64,000 bases of DNA, from the NCBI RefSeq assembly GCF_021739485.1, contig NZ_JAJFNK010000003.1, forward strand, positions 62,001 through 126,000, written 5' to 3'. Under the pieces are notes generated by a model that was not told the origin of the DNA, ran no database searches, and was given only the letters and a program-made list of their open reading frames with translations. This document shows positions 29,595 to 37,340 of this stretch, piece after piece (positions within the stretch are counted from its first letter, which is position 1; every line of letters begins with the position of its first letter). The position numbers and the translations under genes are program-made. The DNA comes from Alicyclobacillus tolerans (GTDB lineage: Bacteria; Bacillota; Bacilli; Alicyclobacillales; Alicyclobacillaceae).

Positions 29595-29813
29595 ATGAAA
29601 GTGTTCAAAGTGGTTTGGGGATTGTTCGTCGATGACACTCGTTTGGTATCCGTCTTGATTCTCACCCTCTTCATCTCGGGAGTGGTTTCTGCGTTGCACC
29701 AGGCGCAGTTGTCGGCTGTTCTAATATGGGCAGGCTTAATCGCGGCCCTATGGGTGTCGGTCGAACACGAATTGAAGCGTAAAGCAAGGTCTCACAAGTT
29801 GTTTCATAAATGA
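29595..29813 (+). CDS. Small membrane protein next to the ExxE permease
   Basis: 72 residues, starting one base after the stop of the previous gene. Two hydrophobic segments (about 16-33 and 36-55) and a basic C-terminus (ELKRKARSHKLFHK). No family recognised. The tight spacing suggests it is co-expressed and possibly an accessory subunit of the ExxE protein. Confidence 0.65.
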   Translation: MKVFKVVWGLFVDDTRLVSVLILTLFISGVVSALHQAQLSAVLIWAGLIAALWVSVEHELKRKARSHKLFHK

Positions 29814-29834
29814 AAAAAGAGGAGCGAATTTTTG

Positions 29835-30587
29835 ATGGGAATGGTCAATCCGGCTCAGCACGCGTCACACCTGTTGGATACGATGTGGCGGCGCGAACGT
29901 TGGCACCAAACTCATGCCACGGGTTGGCTGGGTGATGCCATTTACGGGGTAAATGACGGACTGGGCGCCATCTTCGGAATTATTGCGGGTGTTGCAGGCT
30001 ATACCGCGAACACGCACACGGTGTTGATTAGCGGCCTGTTTGGAGCCTTAGCCAGCACGCTGTCGATGGGGGCTGGGGCATGGCTTGCGACCAAGTCGGA
30101 AAGTGAACTGCAACACCAAGAGATTGAACACGAGCGCCGCGAAATATTGGAAGACAAAGAACACGAATTGGAAGAGTTGGTGTTGTTGTATCAACTCAAA
30201 GGATTTTCGGAAGCCGATGCTCAAAAAATTGCGAATAAAATTGCCCAAGACGACGAGTTGTTTGTCAAGACGATGGCCCAAGAGGAACTTGGGATTCAGG
30301 AAATCTCCAGCGGTGGGCATTGGAAATCGGCGTTCGTTGGCAGTGTTTCGACCCTGGTCGGCGGTGTTGTGCCGTTAATCCCTCTGTTCTTCTTGACAGG
30401 CTCAGCAGCGCTCATTGGCGCCGCCATCGTCAGCATTTTGGCCCATTTTGCGGTGGGGGCCGCGAAGAGTGTATTGACCGTGCGCAGTTGGTGGGCCAGT
30501 GGCGTGGAAATGACCTTTGCGGGTATCATTGTCGGAGTTGTGGCCTATGGATTGGGGTTTTTAGGAACCCTTCTGATACACGTTTGA
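29835..30587 (+). CDS. VIT1/CCC1-family Fe(II)/Mn(II) transporter
   Basis: 250 residues: N-terminal membrane part GWLGDAIYGVNDGLGAIFGIIAGVAGYT (the family's D-x-x-x-x-x-N-D-G-L-x-x-x-F-G motif), a charged cytoplasmic helical insert (ESELQHQEIEHERREILEDKEHEL) that binds metal in VIT1, then three further helices. Family members export iron or manganese from the cytosol. The ATG at 29835 follows GAGGAGCG. Paired with the upstream ABC importer and ExxE protein it suggests iron/manganese homeostasis. Confidence 0.88.
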   Translation: MGMVNPAQHASHLLDTMWRRERWHQTHATGWLGDAIYGVNDGLGAIFGIIAGVAGYTANTHTVLISGLFGALASTLSMGAGAWLATKSESELQHQEIEHERREILEDKEHELEELVLLYQLKGFSEADAQKIANKIAQDDELFVKTMAQEELGIQEISSGGHWKSAFVGSVSTLVGGVVPLIPLFFLTGSAALIGAAIVSILAHFAVGAAKSVLTVRSWWASGVEMTFAGIIVGVVAYGLGFLGTLLIHV

Positions 30588-30632
30588 TTTGAGCCAAGCT
30601 GCCGCCAACCCGTGAAACCATGAAACAAACGC

Positions 30633-30673
30633 CCAGGCCGCAGGTACAGTTCACCACTGTGCACGCGGCCTGG
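30633..30673 (-). terminator. Terminator of the 45-residue minus-strand ORF
   Basis: CCAGGCCGC/GCGGCCTGG 9-bp stem with a 23-base loop, followed on the minus strand by GTTTGTTT. It begins at the stop codon of the small minus-strand ORF. It may also end the plus-strand VIT transcript. Confidence 0.65.
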
Positions 30674-30811
30674 TCAGGTTCTGCGGTCGTCTTTGTCTCC
30701 ACGAAAGATGAGGTACCCGGCGACGAACGCCAACAAGGCCATGAACCGGATCCGTCTCTCGGGACGAAAGTACTGTCGTTTCACGCCTTGTCTCACGGAT
30801 GTCACGTCCAT
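30674..30811 (-). CDS. Small 45-residue membrane protein in element 2
   Basis: Reads MDVTSVRQGVKRQYFRPERR with a hydrophobic segment (MALLAFVAGYLIF) and a charged tail (RGDKDDRRT). Basic head, one helix and charged tail suggest a bitopic membrane peptide. Its stop abuts a hairpin with a T-rich tail, which supports a real transcription unit. No family recognised; the ribosome site is weak (ACGGGGAAT). Confidence 0.5.
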   Translation of the reverse strand: MDVTSVRQGVKRQYFRPERRIRFMALLAFVAGYLIFRGDKDDRRT

Positions 30812-30922
30812 TTCTAAAAATTCCCCGTAGTACCATACCAGTTTATTCAATTCTTCGATTCTACGTACCGTATCAAGATCACGGGTACGCTCGCATACCT
30901 TGTATCACGAGGGGGGAGCGCC

Positions 30923-31111
30923 GTGAAGAAGGAGCCCAGCTTAGAACACCTCAAGGTTTTTGTAAATCCAGATGCCCCGCCCGTTGAACAGTGGCTGCAA
31001 AAAGAGCTGCAGCGCTGGCTTTCCGACCAATATCACCAGAAAATTACGGTTCAATTCGAGCCTGGTTTTGCCGTAGAAGGGGACGCGCGGGGGAGACTGC
31101 GCATCCGATGA
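30923..31111 (+). CDS. Small 62-residue protein upstream of the element 2 recombinase
   Basis: GTG start right after GAGGGGGGAG. Sequence begins MKKEPSLEHLKVFVNPDAPP, continues VEQWLQKELQRWLSDQYHQK and ends in a basic RGRLRIR. Compact, helical and charged; no family recognised. About 110 bp before the recombinase and codirectional, so co-expression and a role in directionality control are possible. Confidence 0.55.
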   Translation: MKKEPSLEHLKVFVNPDAPPVEQWLQKELQRWLSDQYHQKITVQFEPGFAVEGDARGRLRIR

Positions 31112-31223
31112 CTCTGCACGAGAAGGGTTCTGTACACTCTGGCTGTTGCCATGCGCCTGCGGACGATGCTGGTTTTGATGCTGGTTTTGTACACCACAAC
31201 TTGGAAGTACGGAGGTCTCGGTC

Positions 31224-32750
31224 TTGCCATTGTGGAAAAGGTGCGCCGTGTATGCACGCGTCAGTACAGATATGCAGCAGGAGAGCTTGGAAAACCAAGT
31301 CGAATACGCGCAGGAGTACATTCGCCGGCTCGGGAACGATTACCGGTTGGACGAGAAGTGCATCTACACAGACTTTGACCAGAGCGGGTACTATACCCGC
31401 TTTGTACAGCGACCGGCTATCCGACAGGCTTTGCGCGATGCCCAACAGCGAAAATACGACGTCATCGTCTTTAAAGAAATCAGTCGCATCAGCCGCGATC
31501 AAGCGGAGCACGTCGAGATTGTCAGCCGGTTTACTCAGTACGGCGTCCGCATTGTCGCCATCAACGACAACCTAGACAGTGACCGCCCAGAAACCCTCGA
31601 CTTGTTAGGGATCCACTCGGTCATGTCTGAGATGGAAAGTAAGCGCATCTCGTCGCGTGTCTCGTCTGGAAAGAAGTCTTTGGCCCGCAGAGGCTATTGG
31701 ATGGGGGAGCCTCCGATTGGCTATAGGGTCAATCCCAACACCCGGCGGTTGGAAATTGATCCGGTGTCTCGCGCCGTACCGGAACTGGTGTTTGATTTGT
31801 TTATGAACCGTCGACTCGGCACTCACCGGATCGCAAAATACTTAAACGAACAGAAGATGTACACAAAAAATGGTAATTTATGGTCGAGGGTTACGGTGAA
31901 CCGAATTCTGTGCAATCCGGTGTACACCGGGGACCTGGTGTATGGGAAAACTAGGAACTCTCTGAAGCGGGTATTTGACGACACCGGGTACAGCAAACGC
32001 AGAGGCCGGAGTCCTATTGCTCCAGAAGAATGGATTGTCGTCGCCAATACGCATCCGGCCATTGTCTCTCGGGATGTGTTTGAGGCAGCGCAAAGGTTGA
32101 TGTCTAGCCGATCGCGGCAAAATCCCAGGCGAGCCAGCCACCCTTTGACGGGGCTTTTAAAGTGCGCCCGGTGCGGGTCTGGAATGGTATGCCAAACCAA
32201 GCGGCACAAAGGGGTAGAATACCGTTACTACAGCTGCTCCAAGGCCTTCCGATTTGGGAGGAGTTTTTGCGATCAGCCTAATTTGAACGCCGATCAACTC
32301 GAAAGTGTCCTGTGGGAGTTTGTGTCCGGGAGGTTGAAGCGTCACTGCAAGCTGTCACCGCACAGCCCACGGACCAACTGTTTCACCGCGAAACCGGAGC
32401 AGCAAGACGACCCCGGGCAACTCAGCAGGGTCAGACGGGAATTGCGCAAGCACCAAATTGCCCTTGAACGGCTGTTGCTGACTTCAGGGTTGCCGACATC
32501 CACATTTGAACGCCTTAAAGAGACGTACATTAGCGCCATTGCGAGACTCGAACAAGAGGAAAGTTCTCTTTTGCAGCCTGTGGATACGACTCCATCCATT
32601 TCATTTGAGCTTGAAGGCTGGTTCGCATACGCGGAACTGCAACGGCGCACGAGTCTGGTTGAGGCCAGACGGCTCTTCCACGAACTCGTCCAAACCATCC
32701 TGGTAGACGGGTATGATATTCAGGAGATTGAGTTCAACTACCGCTTCTAG
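31224..32750 (+). CDS. Large serine recombinase of element 2
   Basis: 508 residues. Resolvase domain with the catalytic serine in YARVSTDMQQESLENQ, then DQSGYYTRFVQRPAIRQALRDA and FKEISRISRDQAEHVEIV; recombinase domain (GYWMGEPPIGYRVNPNTRRLEID, NPVYTGDLVYGKTRN); zinc ribbon (LKCARCGSGM ... YYSCSK...FC); and a C-terminal helical part. TTG start seven bases after GGAGGT. It ends about 115 bp before the right crossover. Sequence type is like the element 4 enzyme (RVSTD) and unlike those of elements 1 and 3. Confidence 0.94.
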   Translation: MPLWKRCAVYARVSTDMQQESLENQVEYAQEYIRRLGNDYRLDEKCIYTDFDQSGYYTRFVQRPAIRQALRDAQQRKYDVIVFKEISRISRDQAEHVEIVSRFTQYGVRIVAINDNLDSDRPETLDLLGIHSVMSEMESKRISSRVSSGKKSLARRGYWMGEPPIGYRVNPNTRRLEIDPVSRAVPELVFDLFMNRRLGTHRIAKYLNEQKMYTKNGNLWSRVTVNRILCNPVYTGDLVYGKTRNSLKRVFDDTGYSKRRGRSPIAPEEWIVVANTHPAIVSRDVFEAAQRLMSSRSRQNPRRASHPLTGLLKCARCGSGMVCQTKRHKGVEYRYYSCSKAFRFGRSFCDQPNLNADQLESVLWEFVSGRLKRHCKLSPHSPRTNCFTAKPEQQDDPGQLSRVRRELRKHQIALERLLLTSGLPTSTFERLKETYISAIARLEQEESSLLQPVDTTPSISFELEGWFAYAELQRRTSLVEARRLFHELVQTILVDGYDIQEIEFNYRF

Positions 32751-32862
32751 AAAGGTCTTTGCGCCGGGTTATCAGCTCAATTTAAACGTTGCCAAGGCAA
32801 TGTCGTCCCTGCCAATTTGGACAACCTGAAGCTTGTCTTTGGCCACTTACGCAACTTCCAGT

Positions 32863-32865
32863 TCC
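32863..32865 (+). repeat. Right crossover site of element 2
   Basis: TCC matching 24531-24533, followed directly by ATGGGGCTGTTTGAG, which resumes YhbH at MGLFE. Confidence 0.75.
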
Positions 32866-33210
32866 ATGGGGCTGTTTGAGAAATACAGCGCTCGCACCTT
32901 CTTTTTCTGGATGACGCGTTTTTTGCGCACGAAGTACGAGAATGTGCAGATTCGCTACATCGCCCACCATACCGAAGCGCGTGAAGTCAGCGAAGAACAC
33001 TTCTTCACAAAAGGGGAGAGCGGCGGCACCATCTGTTCATCGGCTTACGAATACGCGCTTCGCTTGATTGAGAAGGAGTATCCGCCGTCTCGCTACAATT
33101 TGTATCCCATTCACTTTTCCGACGGCGACAACTTGACGTCCGACAATGAAAAGTGCATTAAACTCGTTTCCGAGCTCAGCGAAATGTCGCGAATGTTCGG
33201 TTACGCTGAA
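32866..33210 (+). CDS. yhbH: YhbH middle segment (segment 2 of 3)
   Basis: 115 codons (residues 220-334) starting [20 protein letters not shown] and carrying most of the VWA domain: [59 protein letters not shown] and FGYAE. It is flanked by an element on each side and has no ribosome site or conserved start, so it is meaningless unless both excisions occur. The sequence is intact. Confidence 0.95.
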
Positions 33211-33223
33211 GTGAATCAGTACA
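33211..33223 (+). repeat. Left crossover repeat of element 3
   Basis: GTGAATCAGTACA, matching GTGAATCAATACA at 36134-36146 at 12 of 13 positions. It encodes VNQY of YhbH; the mismatch is silent (CAG/CAA). Confidence 0.85.
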
Positions 33224-33251
33224 CCGTTGCATCCTGTAACCGCACGGCAGG

Positions 33252-34805
33252 TTAAAAGCGGAGAAAGACTTCCAATTCGAATTGGTCCCTGAGTTTCCAG
33301 TCTGGGTCTCGCACGTACACCACTTTTTCGATCGCGGTGCGCAACAGGTCGTTTTTCACTTTTGCCGTGGGTGCCAGTTTGTACGCTGAAACCACATCGA
33401 TGCTGTGCAATTCCAGGTTTTCTGCCAGCTCGGCCTCGGCTTGTGAGCGTTGCAGCGCGACTGTGGTATGAATCAGTTTTTCTTTAGCGGATTGAATTTT
33501 AGCAGCAATGAGCCGATGCCGGGCGTGAAACGTGTCGACGTCGTAGACGCCCCGTTCCAGCAAATCGTATAAGGCCTCTTGTTGGGCGCAAAGCTCAGAG
33601 ACGTCCGCTTGCAGTTTTTGAATCTGGCGTTCCAACAGCGTCCATTCGCCTTCGGAATTGGCAGTGAATCCCTCCACGAAGCTTTGCCACTCCAAATCGA
33701 TCTTCAGGTTTCCCATTGCACAGTACAAGGCGTCCAGCAGGCGTTGCTCGACGATTTCGAAGCGAGCGCCTTTCGTTTTGCATCCTGTGGTCGGGCACAA
33801 CAAAGAGTTCAGAGGACGGTTGTAGGTTTGCTGCCGTCGCATAGCCTTGCCGCATTCCCCGCAGTAAAGCAGCCCCGCGAGGGGGTTGGACAACTCCTTT
33901 TTCACAGGAACCTTTGGCCTTTTTCGCGACGCATCTCGGCAGCGTTCATAGGTATCCGAATCGACTAACGGTTCGTGTGCATCGCGGCACACCACCCAGT
34001 TTTCCGGCTTCTCGCGCAGGCGAATGTACTTTCTGTGGTTTTCGCGGCTCTTTTCAAACCGCACCGTACCCCATACGATGTGTCCTGCATAGGCGGGGTT
34101 GTTCAAAATGGCATGCACCGAGGAACGCGTCCAGACCGACTTGCCAGTCGGAGTCGCAATCCCAAGACTCGTCAAGTGCTGCGCAATGAAAGATGGACCG
34201 GTTCCTTGGGCGGACATTTGAAAGATGAGTTTGACCACGGGTGAGGTGCTTGGGTCCGGATGCAGTTTCAAGTCAGCGCTGCGCAGGTAGCCATACGGAG
34301 GCTTTTTTGAAATGCTGCGGCCTGCACCAGCGCTTTGGCGCCGTCCCCGCTGCATGCGCCGGGTGATGATTTTCAATTCCCGGCGCGCCATAAACGCCTC
34401 AAATTCGGACCATTCTTCATCCATTTCATCGCGCAGGTCGTAGACTTTGCGCAAAGTGACAATGAGTGTGCGGGAAGTCTTGAAGGTGTCTTGAATCAAA
34501 CCTTGGTCGATCATGTTCCCGCGGCCAAGGCGGTCGATGTCCATGCACAGTACGGCTTGGTAACGGCCGTCGTGGACGCGGTGGAGCAGTTCCTGCATTT
34601 GGGGCCGATCGACGATTCGTTCGCCGCTGACGATTTCCTCGTAAATGTGGTCGATGGTGTAGTTGAATCGCCGGGAAAGTTCAAGCAGGGCTTTTTTGTG
34701 TTTGGACAGCGTCTCCCCTTCACCCCTGGACTCGGCGTCCACGTCCGCCCGTGATTTGCGAAGGTAAATGGCCACGTGCTGCAGGTTTTCCGGGAATGAA
34801 CTCAC
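33252..34805 (-). CDS. Large serine recombinase of element 3
   Basis: 517 residues. Catalytic serine in [19 protein letters not shown], then [20 protein letters not shown] and [17 protein letters not shown]; recombinase domain ([40 protein letters not shown]); zinc ribbon ([11 protein letters not shown] ... LLCPTTGC); C-terminal coiled coil. GTG start seven bases after GAGGTG. The stop is 28 bp from the left crossover repeat. Closest in this window to the element 1 enzyme, with the same end and orientation. Confidence 0.94.
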   Translation of the reverse strand: MSSFPENLQHVAIYLRKSRADVDAESRGEGETLSKHKKALLELSRRFNYTIDHIYEEIVSGERIVDRPQMQELLHRVHDGRYQAVLCMDIDRLGRGNMIDQGLIQDTFKTSRTLIVTLRKVYDLRDEMDEEWSEFEAFMARRELKIITRRMQRGRRQSAGAGRSISKKPPYGYLRSADLKLHPDPSTSPVVKLIFQMSAQGTGPSFIAQHLTSLGIATPTGKSVWTRSSVHAILNNPAYAGHIVWGTVRFEKSRENHRKYIRLREKPENWVVCRDAHEPLVDSDTYERCRDASRKRPKVPVKKELSNPLAGLLYCGECGKAMRRQQTYNRPLNSLLCPTTGCKTKGARFEIVEQRLLDALYCAMGNLKIDLEWQSFVEGFTANSEGEWTLLERQIQKLQADVSELCAQQEALYDLLERGVYDVDTFHARHRLIAAKIQSAKEKLIHTTVALQRSQAEAELAENLELHSIDVVSAYKLAPTAKVKNDLLRTAIEKVVYVRDPDWKLRDQFELEVFLRF

Positions 34806-34936
34806 CTTGCGACACCTCACTTGTTTTCAAGCTGTCACAAGGATTTTATGGTTTGCAAGCGGTGAAGTATGCCATGGGAGCCCCTGTGGAAAGTAGACAG
34901 GCCCGTTGCTCATAAGCTTTAGCAGGGGGGATGTGC

Positions 34937-35158
34937 GTGGTTGACAAAGTGTATTGCTTAGGAAACTCGAAAGTGACCATTCACTCCGCGCAGGGACTCG
35001 TTTGTATGCCGTACTCGGACCAACAGGCCTGGCTGGTTCAGTGTTTGCGCGAAGGGGACGTCCGGGCGAAGTCGTTGGTCGAAGCCGTGGTTTCGGCCGT
35101 GCGAGGTCGGAGTTCTAACCCTGGATTCGTTGAACACCAAACGCGCGGCAATGGGTGA
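34937..35158 (+). CDS. Small 73-residue protein divergent from the element 3 recombinase
   Basis: GTG start six bases after GGGGGG, reading MVDKVYCLGNSKVTIHSAQG then a helical part (QQAWLVQCLREGDVRAKSLV) and a basic tail. No family recognised. Head-to-head with the recombinase across ~130 bp, a usual place for a regulator or directionality factor. Confidence 0.5.
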   Translation: MVDKVYCLGNSKVTIHSAQGLVCMPYSDQQAWLVQCLREGDVRAKSLVEAVVSAVRGRSSNPGFVEHQTRGNG

Positions 35159-35195
35159 AAACACAAGGATAAGTCCGAAAGACTGCAATTCAAGC

Positions 35196-35372
35196 CTATA
35201 TGCGCTTTGCGCCTTCTTCGATGGCCTGCATCATTACTGCAGCGAGTATCTCGGTCTCTACCGGACATAGGATCAACATATCCACACCGAACAGTCCTTC
35301 AAATTGAATCACATAGTCACACCCGTGAGAGCAGGACCAGTGCAAATCTTTAGTAGCGCGGACAGTGTACAC
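35196..35372 (-). CDS. Small 58-residue hypothetical protein in element 3
   Basis: GTG start eight bases after GAAGGGG. It reads MYTVRATKDLHWSCSHGCDY and ends in an amphipathic helix (TEILAAVMMQAIEEGAKRI). Two Cys spaced by a His (CSHGC) could bind metal. The frame stays open to 35420. No family recognised. Confidence 0.4.
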   Translation of the reverse strand: MYTVRATKDLHWSCSHGCDYVIQFEGLFGVDMLILCPVETEILAAVMMQAIEEGAKRI

Positions 35373-35573
35373 AACATCAGCCCCTTCTATAAATAATGCA
35401 AGCGTTGCACAACTGCACACGACTTCTCTTTTTCCATAGTGTTTATTAAACTTAATACAGTATTATCCAATAATGCGTACGGGAATACGTTGGGTGGGGA
35501 GGGGAGTATGCGACTTTGATGGGGAGCACAGTTCGCAATTGAGGCGTTTGGCAGGGTTTTTAGGAAACAGGGA

Positions 35574-35909
35574 TTAGTGGGCTTCTTTGATAGCTCTGGG
35601 ATAGAGGACATAACCCAGTCCTCTCAATGAGAAGAGGTATTGAGGGTGGCGATAGTCCTGCTCCAATCGCTTTCGAATGCGGTTGATGTACACGTACAAC
35701 TCGCGCTTGGTGACAGTGGATTCGTTGCCCCACACGTACTGCATGAGTTCTTCATTGGTGACGGGTTGGCCAAGGTGCTCTGCCATGTAATGGAGAATGC
35801 GGCATTGGATGCGGGACAAACGTATGGAAATTCCGTCTTTGATGAGGGTTTCGCCGACAACGTCCAGGATACAGTCGTCTCCCAGGGATAGGGTATAGCT
35901 CTCGATCAC
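35574..35909 (-). CDS. Solo winged-helix DNA-binding protein (OmpR/PhoB C-terminal type)
   Basis: 111 residues consisting only of a transcriptional-regulator C-terminal winged helix: beta strands LSLGDDCILDVVGETLIKDG, helix LSRIQCRILHYMAEHLGQPV, recognition helix ELYVYINRIRKRLEQD and wing YLFSLRGLGYVLYP. The receiver domain is absent, so activity is not by phosphorelay. GTG start after GGAGG. It is the best candidate for an element-borne regulator of the recombinase or a directionality factor (many are winged helices). Confidence 0.85.
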   Translation of the reverse strand: MIESYTLSLGDDCILDVVGETLIKDGISIRLSRIQCRILHYMAEHLGQPVTNEELMQYVWGNESTVTKRELYVYINRIRKRLEQDYRHPQYLFSLRGLGYVLYPRAIKEAH

Positions 35910-36004
35910 GGTAGAGAACCTCCACTTTGCTTCAATGTTTCTCGAATTCGCAATTCGAATTTCACTCGTTGTGACTTCATGTCACTCTAATACGTTCGTA
36001 ATCT

Positions 36005-36079
36005 GGACAAACATTTGTGTCCATTTTTGCGCATTTCCACGTACGAATTTTCATGTGCGAATTTTCACGTGTGAATTTC
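36005..36079. repeat. Inverted repeat and three 14-bp direct repeats next to the right end of element 3
   Basis: GGACA...TGTCC (36005-36022) is followed by three tandem copies of CA(C/T)GT(A/G)(C/T)GAATTTT starting at 36038, 36052 and 36066; the third differs in its last base. They end 54 bp before the right crossover repeat, where an accessory protein such as the winged-helix factor might bind. Confidence 0.8.
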
Positions 36080-36133
36080 CGGGTTTGCTTGTATCCCTGT
36101 TCGCGCCTTAGCGCAAGGTGACATCATGAACTG

Positions 36134-36146
36134 GTGAATCAATACA
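36134..36146 (+). repeat. Right crossover repeat of element 3
   Basis: GTGAATCAATACA matching 33211-33223. Joining resumes YhbH as VNQYNRSSTLMNAYSRI. Confidence 0.85.
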
Positions 36147-36289
36147 ACCGCAGTTCCACACTGATGAACGCCTATAGCCGGATTGCCCATACCCGTTTCC
36201 GAAGTACCGTGATCCGAGAAAAATCCGGCGTGTACAACGCGTTGAAATTTTTCTTTTCGCGCCAGGAAACGGGGGAGAAAATGGCATGA
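36134..36289 (+). CDS. yhbH: YhbH C-terminal segment (segment 3 of 3)
   Basis: 51 codons plus stop: VNQYNRSSTLMNAYSRIAHT, then RSTVIREKSGVYNALKFFFSRQ and EKMA. This matches the C-terminus of Bacillus YhbH. It has no start of its own. Its TGA overlaps the spoVR ATG (ATGA), so spoVR translation would be coupled to completed YhbH. Total restored length 385 residues. Confidence 0.93.
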   Translation: MNQYNRSSTLMNAYSRIAHTRFRSTVIREKSGVYNALKFFFSRQETGEKMA

Positions 36290-37152
36290 ATCAAGAAGAA
36301 CTGCAGGACCTCGAAAAAAGCATTGAGCAGATGATGGAGATTGCGCAGGACTTCGGGTTGGACTTTTATCCCATGCGCTTCGAGGTGTGTCCGCCAGACA
36401 TCATCTACACCTTTGGGGCGTATGGGATGCCGACGCGGTTCCATCACTGGAGTTTCGGTAAAACCTTTCACAGGCTCAAACTGGAATACGACCTGGGACT
36501 TAGCCGGATTTACGAGCTGGTCATTAACTCCAACCCGTGTTATGCGTTTTTGCTCGACGGCAACACGTTGCTGCAAAACAAGACCGTCAGTGCGCACGTC
36601 CTGGCGCACTGCGATTTCTTCAAAAACAACGCCATATTTGCCGGAACGTCCCGCGACATGGTCGAGCGAATGGCCTCCAGCGGCGAGCGAATTCGGGAGT
36701 ACGAATTGGAACACGGGAGATTGAGAGTCGAGAAGCTTTTGGACGCGGGCATGGCGCTGCAGGAACACGTCGATGCCTCGCGCCACGGACAGTACGGACG
36801 AAAAGTGGTTGAGCAGCAACAATCGCAGTATCGGTACCGTAAAGAACCGAAGCGCCGCCGATCCCCGGGACCGTATGACGACTTGTGGAAACTGGGCGAT
36901 AAACCGTCCGACAAAGATGCTGCAGACAACCAGCCTGCAGCAAAGTCTCCTCTGGCCCTTCAAAAGGACTTGATGCTGTTTCTGATTCAAAACAGCCCCA
37001 TCCTGGAGGAATGGGAGAGGGATATCCTGTCTGTACTGCGGGAAGAGATGTTGTACTTTTGGCCTCAAATCGAAACGAAAATCATGAACGAAGGCTGGGC
37101 GTCATTCACCCATGGTGTTGTTTCAGACAGTGTCGATTCTAGGGTCGTCTAA
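36286..37152 (+). CDS. spoVR: SpoVR N-terminal segment (interrupted gene, segment 1 of 2)
   Basis: SpoVR (YcgB in E. coli) is a conserved stage V protein involved in cortex formation and functionally linked with PrkA and YhbH. This part gives residues 1-272: LEKSIEQMMEIAQDFGLDFYPMRFEVCP, IYTFGAYGMPTRFHHWSFGK, VINSNPCYAFLLDGN, CDFFKNNAIFAGTSRDMVERM and WPQIETKIMNEGWA. After the last motif the family sequence is lost and the frame reads SFTHGVV to a stop at 37152, giving a 288-residue stub. Confidence 0.95.
   Translation: MNQEELQDLEKSIEQMMEIAQDFGLDFYPMRFEVCPPDIIYTFGAYGMPTRFHHWSFGKTFHRLKLEYDLGLSRIYELVINSNPCYAFLLDGNTLLQNKTVSAHVLAHCDFFKNNAIFAGTSRDMVERMASSGERIREYELEHGRLRVEKLLDAGMALQEHVDASRHGQYGRKVVEQQQSQYRYRKEPKRRRSPGPYDDLWKLGDKPSDKDAADNQPAAKSPLALQKDLMLFLIQNSPILEEWERDILSVLREEMLYFWPQIETKIMNEGWASFTHGVVSDSVDSRVV
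37085..37101 (+). repeat. Left crossover repeat of element 4
   Basis: TGAACGAAGGCTGGGCG, identical to 46657-46673. It encodes MNEGWA of SpoVR. Confidence 0.93.
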
Positions 37153-37227
37153 GTCAACCGCGGTCTCCAACAACCACCAAGAGTCAATTTGCAACTGACG
37201 ATGTTGCTGGGAAGCCAGTTCGTATAT

Positions 37228-37266
37228 GATGTAGATAAGGATTCTATTTATTCTATCTTCTACATC
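37228..37266. promoter_or_regulatory. Spaced inverted repeat upstream of the LysR gene
   Basis: GATGTAGA and TCTACATC, 23 bp apart in an AT-rich stretch, about 75 bp before the LysR start. This is the size and place of an autoregulatory LysR-type operator. It could instead be a weak terminator. Confidence 0.45.
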
Positions 37267-37340
37267 ACTTCAGTACTATGTCTGCTCTGCGAACCGGATG
37301 AGTATGCACGGGACATCACGACCTTGGGAGGGACCCGCAC

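Larger units (their letters stand above)
24534..32865. mobile_element. Intervening element 2 (8,332 bp) in yhbH
   Basis: Carries an ABC importer (binding protein, fused permease, ATPase), an ExxE-motif membrane protein, a small membrane protein, a VIT1-family transporter, two small ORFs and, at the right end on the plus strand, a serine recombinase. Nearly all genes run with the host operon. No phage genes. The insertion splits the MIDAS metal-binding motif of the VWA domain, so no partial YhbH could be functional. Confidence 0.9.
33211..36133. mobile_element. Intervening element 3 (2,923 bp) in yhbH
   Basis: The smallest element: a serine recombinase at the left end on the minus strand, two small ORFs, a solo winged-helix protein and repeat-rich DNA at the right end. 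No metabolic cargo. It may approximate the minimal unit needed for developmental excision. The boundaries could be placed anywhere within the 13-bp repeat. Confidence 0.9.

Noticed and set aside
31108-31575. Open frame overlapping the start of the element 2 recombinase
   Set aside because: Its sequence is Arg/Ser-rich frame-shift shadow of the recombinase domain.
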